DNA of 16,428 bases. Source: DASREM01 sp035652095 (GTDB taxonomy: Bacteria; Acidobacteriota; Terriglobia; Terriglobales; Acidobacteriaceae). Positions 7,608 through 14,746 of this stretch are shown here, one piece after another (within the stretch, counting starts at the first letter, position 1; the number at the start of each line of letters is the position of its first letter). Below the pieces are notes generated by a model. The model was given only the letters and a program-made list of their open reading frames with translations. It searched no databases and had not been told where the DNA came from. The position numbers and the translations under genes were made by a program. The DNA lies in contig DASREM010000002.1 of NCBI GenBank assembly GCA_035652095.1, forward strand, positions 1 to 16,428, given 5' to 3'.

Positions 7608-7627
7608 CTATCCAGCTATTTGGATAG
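7608..7627. repeat. 7-bp inverted repeat before rsmD
   Basis: CTATCCA (7608-7614) and TGGATAG (7621-7627) pair perfectly around 6 bases, ending 27 bases before the rsmD start. It could be a leader hairpin or an operator in the divergent M50/rsmD region. Confidence 0.4.
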
Positions 7628-7654
7628 TGCCATGAAGCGGACCGTTGCAAGCTC

Positions 7655-8218
7655 ATGCGAGTAATTTCCGGACAATACCGAAGCCGGCCTTTGCGCTCCT
7701 TGCCTGGCATGGACATCCGCGCTAGTAGTGACCGTCTTCGCGAGACACTGTTTAACGTCCTCACCGCCGGCTCTCCCGAGGCGCTGAGCGGGTCGGTTTG
7801 GCTCGACCTGTACGCGGGTACAGGGGCAGTGGGCATCGAAGCTCTCAGCCGAGGCGCCGCCATGGTGTACTTTGTGGAGTCGTCGGCCAATGCGGTCGCC
7901 GTGATTCGAAAAAATGTGAATTCACTAGGCATTGAAGGTGGCTTCCAGGTCATCGCGCTCGACGTCCGCCGCGCCCTGCGCCAACTCGACAGCCTCTCGG
8001 TACGAGCGGATTTCTGCTTCCTCGATCCACCTTACCGTTTCCAGGAGGCGTACCGCTCCACTCTTGATCGGTTGGGCAACTCGCAACTTCTTAATCCCGC
8101 GGCCACGGTGATTGCCGAACACGAGAAGAAATTCGATCCCGGAGAAACCTTCGGATGCTTGAAGCGCTTCCGCAAACTGGTGCAAGGTGATGCCGCCCTG
8201 AGTTTTTACGGCTTGTGA
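7655..8218 (+). CDS. rsmD: 16S rRNA (guanine-966-N2)-methyltransferase RsmD
   Basis: Transfers a methyl group from S-adenosylmethionine to N2 of G966 in 16S rRNA during 30S assembly (E. coli numbering; family knowledge). The 187-residue protein shows the RsmD pattern: RVISGQYRSRPL at the N-terminus, ASSDRLRETLFNVL (23-36), the SAM-binding motif DLYAGTGAVG (51-60) followed by IEALSRGA, and the catalytic FLDPPY (122-127). Length is normal. The gene is divergent from the M50 protease gene with 150 bases between them. In many bacteria rsmD is followed by coaD; here it is not. Confidence 0.95.
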   Translation: MRVISGQYRSRPLRSLPGMDIRASSDRLRETLFNVLTAGSPEALSGSVWLDLYAGTGAVGIEALSRGAAMVYFVESSANAVAVIRKNVNSLGIEGGFQVIALDVRRALRQLDSLSVRADFCFLDPPYRFQEAYRSTLDRLGNSQLLNPAATVIAEHEKKFDPGETFGCLKRFRKLVQGDAALSFYGL

Positions 8219-8246
8219 CCCGCCACTCGCCAGAGTCTCGCCGAGC

Positions 8247-8279
8247 AAAATAAAACGGGAGGCAGATTTCTGCGATCCC
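8247..8279 (-). terminator. terminator of the Arg/Asp-rich protein gene
   Basis: Read on the minus strand, GGGA and TCCC arms plus inner GCAG/CTGC pairs (8257-8279) form an interrupted stem with a 4-base loop. It is followed by TTTTATTTT (8247-8255), 64 bases past the stop codon. On the plus strand the same hairpin may also slow rsmD transcripts but lacks a T-run. Confidence 0.6.
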
Positions 8280-8342
8280 ATTTCGTCCTTATCTGGCCGG
8301 TCAGCCTTGGGAGGTAATCAGCCAACCTCGCTGTTCTCGCGA

Positions 8343-8651
8343 TTAGCGGCGGTCGCCGTCATGATCGCGATCGCGTCCGCGTCGGTCGTGGTCACGGCCG
8401 TTTACGCGATAATCGTCGCGATCACGTCCGCGATAATCGTCATCGCGGTCGCGTCCGCGCCAGCCGTCCTGCCCGAACCAGGCATTCCGATCGCGCCAAC
8501 CATCGCGGTCGCGGCGCTCGCGGTACTCTTGCCGCTGCTGTCGGTCGCGCCAACCATCGTGATCGTCATCCGCGTGCGCGCTGGCCACCACACCGAACAA
8601 CATGCCTGCCGACAATCCCAGGGTCGCAAGAACTTTCGAAATACGCTTCAT
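8343..8651 (-). CDS. small secreted Arg/Asp low-complexity protein
   Basis: A 102-residue protein of unknown function. Residues 1-27 are a clear signal peptide (MKRISKVLATLGLSAGML, then VVASAHA before DDDHDG). The mature 75 residues contain about 23 Arg and 22 Asp, with three DGWR repeats and two copies of an RDRDD-x(0-1)-YR unit, plus a few Trp, Tyr and Gly. Net charge is close to zero. There is no cysteine and no recognisable fold; it is probably disordered outside the cell. The ribosome site GGAGGTGG directly upstream, the signal peptide and a terminator all show the gene is real, although the opposite strand carries a longer hydrophobic open frame. I know of similar RD-rich exported proteins in soil bacteria but no established function. 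Confidence 0.8.
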   Translation of the reverse strand: MKRISKVLATLGLSAGMLFGVVASAHADDDHDGWRDRQQRQEYRERRDRDGWRDRNAWFGQDGWRGRDRDDDYRGRDRDDYRVNGRDHDRRGRDRDHDGDRR

Positions 8652-8733
8652 ATTCCACCTCCGTGGCTTGGATTACCCATTATCTTGAGTAATTAACCAA
8701 TCAGTTAAATCAAACACCGCGTCCGGTAAAAAG

Positions 8734-8762
8734 TTGCGGCATTGAAATCAAGCGCTTGCGGC
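8734..8762 (+). repeat. direct repeat TTGCGGC, two copies
   Basis: TTGCGGC occurs at 8734-8740 and 8756-8762, 22 bases apart start to start, or about two helical turns. It ends 12 bases before the -35 box of the kinase promoter, where an activator would bind. Confidence 0.35.
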
Positions 8763-8774
8763 CACGCGCCGTGA

Positions 8775-8803
8775 TTGACTCAGATTCAGCCCGGGCCTAC
8801 GAT
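8775..8803 (+). promoter_or_regulatory. sigma-70-type promoter for the kinase gene
   Basis: TTGACT (8775-8780), exactly 17 bases, TACGAT (8798-8803). The predicted start of transcription near 8810 leaves a leader of about 24 bases before the ATG at 8834. Confidence 0.6.
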
Positions 8804-8833
8804 TCCTGGGAACGAGAATAGCTTCAGTTCGTC

Positions 8834-11116
8834 ATGTCGGAACAATCCTTGAGTTCGTCGTCGCTGGCTGGTACGCACCTGGGCCCGTACGCTGTCCGGC
8901 GCAAAATAGGCGAGGGCGGAATGGGGGTCGTTTACGAGGGCTGGGATGAACGCCTGGAGCGAACTGTCGCTATCAAGACGTTTCATCCCAGTACTGACTG
9001 CGCCAATGCGCGCGAGCGCCTGTGGCGCGAGGCGCGATCTCTGGCCCAAGTCAGTCATCCCAACGTCTGCCAGGTCTTCGACGTTCTCGAAAAAGGGGAC
9101 GTCCTTGTCCTGGTGCTGGAACTGCTCGATGGAGAGTCTCTCGGTGATCGCCTCGCCACCGGTCCCATCATCACCTCTGAAGCCGTGACCATTGAGCGCC
9201 AGATCCTACAGGCTCTGGCAGCGCTGCATCCTCTCGGCATCGTGCATCGGGATCTCAAGCCATCCAACGTTTTCCTCACCCGCAACGGTGCCAAGCTGCT
9301 CGATTTCGGCCTCGCGCGATCAGCTGGCACGCCTGTTGCGCAGGGGATCTCGGAAACAGCTCTGACGGTTCCAGGAGTGGTTTTCGGAACTCCGCAATAC
9401 ATGTCGCCGGAACAGGCCAGGGGTGGCGTTGCCGGTCCACCATCAGACATCTTTGCCGCGGGCTGCATCTTCTACGAACTGCTGACCGGCAAGCGTCCAT
9501 TCGACGGTGCCTCTCCTGTCGATATCCTCTACGCCGTGTTGCACCACAATCCTCAGCCGCTTAGCGGATCACGGGCGATCGAAGCGCTGGACCAGGTGAT
9601 TCGACGCGCCATGTGCAAGCAAGTGGAAAGCCGCTATGCCTCAGCGCGCGAGATGCTCGACGCAATCGATGCAGTGCCGCTCTCCGAGCATACTGCGATT
9701 ACACCGCAGACTCGAACTGTGGCGCGCTTGATCGCGCTTCCCTTTCGCGTGTTGAAGAAAGATGAGGAGACCGACTTTCTTGCCTACAGTCTGCCGGACG
9801 CGATCAGTAACTCGCTCTCAGGCCTGGAAAGCCTCATCGTGCGCTCGACTGCGATAGCCGCTCGTTTCGATGGGCCACCGGATCCCAAGCGGCTGTCGGT
9901 CGAGGCCGAGGTAGATGCCTTCCTGACTGGTTCTTTGATGAGTGCCGGTGGTTGCATCCGGCTTACTTGCCAGCTCGTCGAAGTGCCGAGTGGCGCCGTA
10001 ATTTGGTCCGACACAGCCAGTTCGTCGCTGCACGACCTCTTTAAACTCCAGGACGAATTAACCGAGCGCATCGTGCAGTCGCTGATGTTGCCTCTCAGCG
10101 AACGGGAATGGCGCAACTTGCGACGCGACGTGCCCGCGTCGGCCAAGGCGTATGAGTTTTATCTACGCGCGAACCAGATTGGAGCGACTCGAATACTCGA
10201 CAACATGAAGCTCGCGCGCGATCTCTACCTGCAGTGCCTCGACGAAGACCCCAAGTACTCTCCTGCCTGGGCACGTCTGGGACGGGTGCAGGCTTTCATC
10301 AACAAATTCATCGGAGAGGGTAGTCACGATTTGCAACGTGCTGACGAGTCCTTCCAACGTGCGTTCGCTTTGAATCCCGATCTCCCTCTCGCGCACAATC
10401 TTTACACCCCGCTTGAGTGTGATGAGGGCCACGCCGAGCGAGCCATGGTGAGGCTGTTGAAACGAGCGACCCACCGTCGTAATGATGCGGACCTCTTTGC
10501 CGGACTGGTGCAGGCCTGCCGGTACTGCGACGAACTGCAAGCCTCGGTCGCGGCCCACGAACGCGCCGTGCATCTCGACCCGCAGGTCGTCGATAGTGTC
10601 GCCCATACGTATTTTCTGCTGGGGGACTATGCGCGGACGCTTGAGTTCTATGGCACGAACGCTGGCTACTACCTCGATTGCGCCGCTCTAGTGGCTCTCG
10701 GCGATACTGAGGCGGCGCTCGCCAGACTCAGAGAACGCGATCAGGTTGGCACCGGGATCATGCGCGCTATCATGCGGTCTTTACAAGCATATCTGGAGGA
10801 CAACGTCGAGGAGTGTATCCGTGCAACTCAGATCGACGAATTGGCTGCCGCCCGGACTCCTGAAGCCTTTTATTATCTCGGCCGTCACCTGGCCCGAGTC
10901 AATCAGAAGGAGCGGGCAATTTCCATTTTCCGTGCTGTAGTCGAGAGTGGTTTCCTGTGTGGGTCCGCTCTTCGCGGTGATACGTGGCTGGATTCCCTGC
11001 GCTCTTCACCGCAGTTTTGCGATCTTTTGGAGCTTACCCGGCAACGGCAACACCATGCCCATGAAGCTTTCCTGGCCGCCGGCGGCGAAGATGTCCTCGC
11101 AATCATAACCAAGTGA
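8834..11116 (+). CDS. Ser/Thr protein kinase with TolB-like and TPR regions
   Basis: A Hanks-type kinase of 760 residues, all key elements present: Gly loop IGEGGMGVVYEG (25-36), Lys48 in VAIK, Glu66, HRDLKPSN (138-145, catalytic D140), DFG (157-159) and GTPQYMSPEQ (185-194). The kinase domain spans about 19-280. Residues about 293-425 resemble the TolB/FlgO-like domain common in CadC and adenylate-cyclase relatives (IALPFRVLKKDEETDFLAY onward, then FLTGSLMSAGG and DLFKLQDELTERIVQSL). The remainder, about 435-735, is helical with TPR-like repeats, for example AWARLGRVQAF, DESFQRAFALNPD and AHERAVHLDPQ. No transmembrane helix is visible, unlike PknB-type receptor kinases, so it should be cytosolic and sense or scaffold through its repeats. 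It is preceded by its own promoter and has no adjacent phosphatase or FHA gene. Confidence 0.93.
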   Translation: MSEQSLSSSSLAGTHLGPYAVRRKIGEGGMGVVYEGWDERLERTVAIKTFHPSTDCANARERLWREARSLAQVSHPNVCQVFDVLEKGDVLVLVLELLDGESLGDRLATGPIITSEAVTIERQILQALAALHPLGIVHRDLKPSNVFLTRNGAKLLDFGLARSAGTPVAQGISETALTVPGVVFGTPQYMSPEQARGGVAGPPSDIFAAGCIFYELLTGKRPFDGASPVDILYAVLHHNPQPLSGSRAIEALDQVIRRAMCKQVESRYASAREMLDAIDAVPLSEHTAITPQTRTVARLIALPFRVLKKDEETDFLAYSLPDAISNSLSGLESLIVRSTAIAARFDGPPDPKRLSVEAEVDAFLTGSLMSAGGCIRLTCQLVEVPSGAVIWSDTASSSLHDLFKLQDELTERIVQSLMLPLSEREWRNLRRDVPASAKAYEFYLRANQIGATRILDNMKLARDLYLQCLDEDPKYSPAWARLGRVQAFINKFIGEGSHDLQRADESFQRAFALNPDLPLAHNLYTPLECDEGHAERAMVRLLKRATHRRNDADLFAGLVQACRYCDELQASVAAHERAVHLDPQVVDSVAHTYFLLGDYARTLEFYGTNAGYYLDCAALVALGDTEAALARLRERDQVGTGIMRAIMRSLQAYLEDNVEECIRATQIDELAAARTPEAFYYLGRHLARVNQKERAISIFRAVVESGFLCGSALRGDTWLDSLRSSPQFCDLLELTRQRQHHAHEAFLAAGGEDVLAIITK

Positions 11117-11157
11117 TTACTACGCGCCCACCAATCGAATGGAGGATTCTTTCGGAA

Positions 11158-11829
11158 TCAGAGCGGTGGGAGCGGCTCCTGTTTGTAAAGACGGTGAGTG
11201 TTCTGCGCAGTGAAGAAGATCACCATGATCGTCATGCCCACCAGGCCAATCGCCCCGCCAATATCAAAAAGGCGGAAGCGCCCGTGCAGCGCCATGGGTC
11301 CGTGAAAAAAGAGGGCCAGATTTCCCGCGATAAGCAGCAATCGCAATTCCGTCGGACCGAATTTCCAGAACGACAGATGGAACTCACCCAACGTGTAAGT
11401 TGCGAGGTAGGACTGGATCGAAAGCAGCAGAAAGCCAATCAGCAGTCCGATCGCAATCCAGGGATGCATGTAACCCGAAACGGCCAGTCCCAGCATCATT
11501 GCCACCGCGCCGAAGCTGTCGACCATGTGATCGACGTAGAAGCCGTACTTGGGGCGCTGTCTTTGCCGGACCCGCGCCAGATTGCCGTCCAGGCTGTCGC
11601 CTAGCCAGTTAAGTACCAGGCAGACAATGGCGGCCAGCAGAGCGTTGCGGTTCCCTCGCGCAAGCGCGTAGCTGAGTCCGGCCGCAAGCTGCCCGATAAA
11701 GCCCAGGGCGGTCAGGTGATCGGAATTCATCCAGGCGGGCATCCGCCGCGCCAGGCCAACCAGTAGCCGCTTTTCCGCCGCGGCGGTAATGGCTTCGTGA
11801 ACGCGTCGTGTTTTTTGGACGTCCGCCAC
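11158..11829 (-). CDS. CDP-alcohol phosphatidyltransferase family membrane protein
   Basis: Integral membrane enzyme of 223 residues that would join a CDP-linked lipid to an alcohol in phospholipid synthesis. The family motif D-x2-D-G-x2-A-R-x9-G-x3-D-x3-D is complete: D78, D81, G82, A85, R86, G96, D100, D104. Hydrophobic segments lie at about 39-57, 61-77, 105-122, 124-143, 163-177 and 189-207, matching the six-helix fold. The substrate (glycerol phosphate, serine, inositol) cannot be assigned. The GTG start has GGAG 7 bases upstream; there is no nearby ATG that keeps the N-terminus. The kinase gene converges on it with only 41 bases between the two stop codons. Confidence 0.88.
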   Translation of the reverse strand: MADVQKTRRVHEAITAAAEKRLLVGLARRMPAWMNSDHLTALGFIGQLAAGLSYALARGNRNALLAAIVCLVLNWLGDSLDGNLARVRQRQRPKYGFYVDHMVDSFGAVAMMLGLAVSGYMHPWIAIGLLIGFLLLSIQSYLATYTLGEFHLSFWKFGPTELRLLLIAGNLALFFHGPMALHGRFRLFDIGGAIGLVGMTIMVIFFTAQNTHRLYKQEPLPPL

Positions 11830-11856
11830 TCTGGTCTCCGGCTCACGGCTATGGCG

Positions 11857-11878
11857 CGGACAATCTTGTCCGGGTCAA
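11857..11878 (-). promoter_or_regulatory. -35-like box with 16-bp dyad before the phosphatidyltransferase gene
   Basis: On the minus strand TTGACC (11878 to 11873) is followed immediately by CGGACAA-GA-TTGTCCG (11872 to 11857), a palindrome with 7-bp arms that fills the spacer. No good -10 follows at 17-18 bases. It could be an operator over the promoter or, on the plus strand, a hairpin of the structured interval. Confidence 0.35.
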
Positions 11879-11896
11879 CCCTCTCCTGCTCCACCC

Positions 11897-11921
11897 GCAA
11901 AATCTACCGCAACTATTTTGC
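11897..11921. repeat. 7-bp inverted repeat in intergenic region
   Basis: GCAAAAT (11897-11903) and ATTTTGC (11915-11921) are exact complements around an 11-base loop, between the 16-bp dyad and the plus-strand terminator. Confidence 0.45.
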
Positions 11922-11982
11922 CGCGGCGGGGTTCAATCTCGACAACATAGCTCCCCAAGAAACGGGGGCGACAGAGCGAGTC

Positions 11983-12008
11983 AGCCCGCTACTGGGTGGC
12001 GGGCTTTT
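11983..12008 (+). terminator. plus-strand rho-independent terminator
   Basis: AGCCCGC (11983-11989), a 9-base loop and GCGGGCT (11999-12005) form a 7-bp perfect stem followed by TTTT then ATCTTTG on the plus strand. No plus-strand gene is recognised before it since the kinase stop at 11116. On the minus strand it lies 17 bases after the aminotransferase stop but without a T-run, where it might still act as a 3' end stabiliser. Confidence 0.6.
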
Positions 12009-12025
12009 ATCTTTGCAAAGCCCAA

Positions 12026-13390
12026 CTAAGCGGCAACAGCGCCCGCTTCTTCCACCGCCGCCCGCAACTGCTTTATTGCCCACACGATCTGCTCGCCCGT
12101 AATCACAGCTGGCGGCGCTAAGAGCAGATGATCGCCCTCACTACCGTCCACGCAGCCTTGCATGGGATAGACCAGCAACCCGCGTTTCACTGCTGCTTGC
12201 CCTACCCGCCCGGCAAAATTTTTCTTAGAGGGATACGGTTGCTTGCTCTTCTTGTCGGCCACGAACTCCACGCCCCACAGCAGGCCGAGCCCGCGCACAT
12301 CGCCGACGCTGGGGAGTTCCCGTAACGTCTGCAGTTCCAGCTTTAGTTTTTCCCCCAAGCTGCCTGGCGTTTGCGAATCCGCCTGGTCCACCAACTTCTT
12401 TTCACGGATTACTCTTAGCACGGCCCGTCCCGCCGCTACTGACACGGGATGTGCGTTGTAAGTGAAACCATGCAGGAACGCACCCGAACCGGCGGCAATC
12501 GCATCGACCACCTTGCGGCTCGCAATCACCGCGCCCAGCGGCGCATATCCGCTCGATAAGCCCTTTGCCGTAACCAGGATGTCCGGAGCTACTTCCCAGT
12601 GATCGACCGCAAAACTGCGCCCAGTACGTCCCATGCCGGTCATCACTTCGTCCGCGATCAGCAACACGCCGCCGCGCCGGCAAATCTCGCCCACAGTCTT
12701 CAAATAACCCAGGGGTGGAACTACCGCGCCCAGCGTTGCTCCGCTCATCGGCTCGAAGATGAATGCCGCCGCTTCATTTTTTGCACTTTCAATCGCCTTT
12801 TCTAAGTCCGCTGCGTATTCTTGCCCGCAGTTGTAGCATCCATCAGTGCAATCGAACTTGCAGCGATAGCAATACGGCATCGCCACGTGTTCAAACTCCC
12901 GCACCATCCGCAGATAAATCTCGCGCCGCCTACGGTTACCCGAAACCGCCAGTGCTCCAAGCGTCGATCCGTGGTAGCTTTGTTGGCGGCTCAGAACCTG
13001 ATAACGTCCACCCTGCCCGATCTCCACCTGGTACTGCCTCGCCAGTTTCAGCGCCGTTTCGATCGATTCCGAGCCTCCGCAGGTGAAATACACTGCCCCC
13101 GCGCTAAAGTTTTCACCGGCAAAATCCAGCAACTCCCGCGCGTATTCTTCCGCCACAGGTGTGGTGAATTGGCTGGTGTGGACGAATTCCAGCTGCGCTG
13201 CCTGCTCGGCCATTGCCGCCGAAATCTCCTTCACGCCATGACCGACAAAATTCACCGCCGCCGATCCCGAAAAGTCCAGGTATTGCTTGCCGTCGGCGTC
13301 CCACACGTAGACGCCTTCACCGCGCACCGCCTCGGGAAAATCGCGATGCAGCGATCTCCGCAGTACCGCCGATCGCATGTGGAGGCTCAT
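12026..13390 (-). CDS. class-III PLP-dependent aminotransferase
   Basis: Cytoplasmic pyridoxal-phosphate enzyme of 454 residues moving an amino group between an omega-amino substrate and a keto acid. Visible landmarks: GVYVWDADGKQYLDF near the start, CGGSESIETALKLAR (cofactor phosphate site), YHGSTLGALAVSG, LLIADEVMTGMGRTG (Asp247 to the pyridine nitrogen) and the Schiff-base Lys276 in TAKGLSSGYAPLGA. An insert at 174-188 has five cysteines spaced C-x2-C-x3-C-x3-C-x2-C; a partly cysteine-rich segment is known at this place in one subgroup. The substrate (GABA, beta-alanine, other diamines) cannot be told. A TTG at 13441 extends the frame but is itself the -35 box, so the ATG at 13390 is the start. 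Confidence 0.9.
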   Translation of the reverse strand: MSLHMRSAVLRRSLHRDFPEAVRGEGVYVWDADGKQYLDFSGSAAVNFVGHGVKEISAAMAEQAAQLEFVHTSQFTTPVAEEYARELLDFAGENFSAGAVYFTCGGSESIETALKLARQYQVEIGQGGRYQVLSRQQSYHGSTLGALAVSGNRRRREIYLRMVREFEHVAMPYCYRCKFDCTDGCYNCGQEYAADLEKAIESAKNEAAAFIFEPMSGATLGAVVPPLGYLKTVGEICRRGGVLLIADEVMTGMGRTGRSFAVDHWEVAPDILVTAKGLSSGYAPLGAVIASRKVVDAIAAGSGAFLHGFTYNAHPVSVAAGRAVLRVIREKKLVDQADSQTPGSLGEKLKLELQTLRELPSVGDVRGLGLLWGVEFVADKKSKQPYPSKKNFAGRVGQAAVKRGLLVYPMQGCVDGSEGDHLLLAPPAVITGEQIVWAIKQLRAAVEEAGAVAA

Positions 13391-13411
13391 TGTTGTTTGG
13401 CTCACGTCGGG

Positions 13412-13441
13412 ATTATCGAAGCCGCGCAGTAGGCGTGTCAA
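13412..13441 (-). promoter_or_regulatory. strong sigma-70-type promoter for the aminotransferase gene
   Basis: On the minus strand a perfect TTGACA (13441 to 13436), an 18-base spacer and GATAAT (13417 to 13412, 5 of 6). Transcription would begin near 13405, only about 15 bases before the ATG at 13390. This is the best -35/-10 pair in the protein-coding part of the window. Confidence 0.75.
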
Positions 13442-13512
13442 AGTCGAGCAGACACACTAAGAACTGAGCTGCTGAATACGCGCCAAAATACTGAATGCTA
13501 GAATCCAACCTG

Positions 13513-14325
13513 ATGAAGCGGCTTGTCTTCTTATCTTCCCTGCTCTTTGCGATGTGTGCCTTCGCCCAAACTCCCGTTGAGATCAGCGCTGAGCCCCATC
13601 ATCATCTTGTATTCGAGAACCAATACTTCCGTGTTTTCGACGTCATTGTGCCTCCCAACATCGCTACCCTCATGCATCAGCATCGGCACGACTACTTTTT
13701 TGTGACGCTGGGCGATACAGATATTTCCAACCAGATTGCCAACTGGAATCCTCCTGCCCCTATCGAGCTGCGGATCAAGGACGGCGAGACCCGCTTTGCA
13801 CCCGGCAACTTCGCTCACCTCGTGCGCGACCTTGCCAAAACACCGTTTCGCAACATCACCATTGAATATTTGCAAGATCAGCAGGCCCATCAGGCTCCTC
13901 CTGTCGCCTGGAACGAGGAGCGAGGCGTGCACGTTCTGGATGGCGGCACGGAAGAGATCTTGTTTGTGAAGGACGGAATCCGCGTGTCCGAAACCGAATT
14001 GCAGCCGAAAGCTGTCTTCCCGGCACGCGCCAGTTTCGGCCAGCATTTGCTAGTTGCCGTGACCGATCTCGACCTTCGTCCGGCAACGGCGGCGGAAACT
14101 GCGGCAGGTATGCACTCGCATCAGTTCGCCGAGCCACAGAGTCTGCCTTCAAAGCCCGAGATGCGTTCCCCCTCCAGTTCATCACATGCGCCGCGTCCCG
14201 CCCAGTCATCTGCTCACTTGCGGATGAAGTCCGGTGATGTGAAATGGTTCGAGGGAGGTCCGAGCCAGGGCGTGGTAAACGTCGCAAGAACGAAAGCCAG
14301 GTTTGTGATTCTCGAGCTGCACTGA
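13513..14325 (+). CDS. secreted cupin-fold protein, probably a bicupin
   Basis: Exported protein of 270 residues with a signal peptide (MKRLVFLSSLLFAMCAFA, cut before QTP). Residues about 28-125 are a cupin barrel: FENQYFRVFDVIVPPN, then the metal-type HQHRHD motif, DYFFVTLGD, and FAPGNFAHLVRD with a further His. Residues about 130-270 repeat the beta pattern (VKDGIRVSETELQPKAVF, then FEGGPSQGVVNVARTKARFV) but lack an HxH pair and hold a Pro/Ser-rich insert, so the second barrel is probably non-catalytic. Function unknown. The frame starts at 13495, but the signal peptide begins at the ATG at 13513. A TAGAAT at 13499-13504 has no matching -35. It is divergent from the aminotransferase gene, 122 bases apart. 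Confidence 0.8.
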   Translation: MKRLVFLSSLLFAMCAFAQTPVEISAEPHHHLVFENQYFRVFDVIVPPNIATLMHQHRHDYFFVTLGDTDISNQIANWNPPAPIELRIKDGETRFAPGNFAHLVRDLAKTPFRNITIEYLQDQQAHQAPPVAWNEERGVHVLDGGTEEILFVKDGIRVSETELQPKAVFPARASFGQHLLVAVTDLDLRPATAAETAAGMHSHQFAEPQSLPSKPEMRSPSSSSHAPRPAQSSAHLRMKSGDVKWFEGGPSQGVVNVARTKARFVILELH

Positions 14326-14328
14326 TAA

Positions 14329-14362
14329 GTGCGGAAGAGCCCCAACTCGACAAAATCCGCAC
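14329..14362 (+). repeat. 7-bp inverted repeat after the cupin gene
   Basis: GTGCGGA (14329-14335) and TCCGCAC (14356-14362) are exact complements with a 20-base loop, 3 bases after the cupin stop. A second small stem, CAGG/CCTG, follows at about 14364-14378 and then CTCTTTG. Together they may end or protect the cupin transcript, but there is no clear T-run. Confidence 0.4.
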
Positions 14363-14565
14363 CCAGGCACGAGACCTGCTCTTTGTGCTGTCCTTTACAC
14401 ATCTTTACCTCTCTTGACCGACTCTTTACTCCCCCTTTCCGTAACAGTTCGTCCAATCCAGTGTTTGAACTCTGTAGCCAGTGAATGCGTTGAGAGGCAC
14501 CCGCGATCGGTTTCGGCCGACCGTAAAGCGATGAACGTCTCGAACCGCAGGCAAGTGAATCCGCC

Positions 14566-14733
14566 ATGCTCCAACATGGACCTATCAAGACGATTTTCCC
14601 CGCGTTCGAGAATCTTCTCTGGACTGCAAGCGTGGCTTTTCCGTCCTGGGCCGGGGCAATCTCTCTCTTCTACATGATGCTGGTTGGCGGCATATCCGCG
14701 ATTGGCATCCAGCGCCTTTTCGAACACAAGTGA
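14566..14733 (+). CDS. possible 55-residue membrane protein
   Basis: An ATG-TGA frame of 55 residues: a short polar N-terminus (MLQHGPIKTIFPAFENLLW), a long hydrophobic stretch over about 18-48 (WAGAISLFYMMLVGGISAIG) and a basic end RLFEHK. It stops 13 bases before the likely GTG start of the ferric-reductase-like gene, so the two could be translated together. Hydrophobic pattern, position and stop placement support it; the missing Shine-Dalgarno site and short length weaken it. It might instead be the shifted first helix of the following gene. No family is recognised. Confidence 0.42.
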   Translation: MLQHGPIKTIFPAFENLLWTASVAFPSWAGAISLFYMMLVGGISAIGIQRLFEHK

Positions 14734-14746
14734 CTCGGATGTAGCC

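Noticed and set aside
8307..8696. 129-residue hydrophobic plus-strand frame, Ala/Ile/Val-rich
   Set aside because: This is the reverse reading of the GATCGCG-type codon repeats of the Arg/Asp protein; it has no ribosome site, while the minus-strand gene has a perfect one plus a signal peptide.
11797..12102. 101-residue plus-strand frame across the structured interval
   Set aside because: No Shine-Dalgarno site, no recognisable domain, and it runs through a terminator and into the antisense of the aminotransferase gene.
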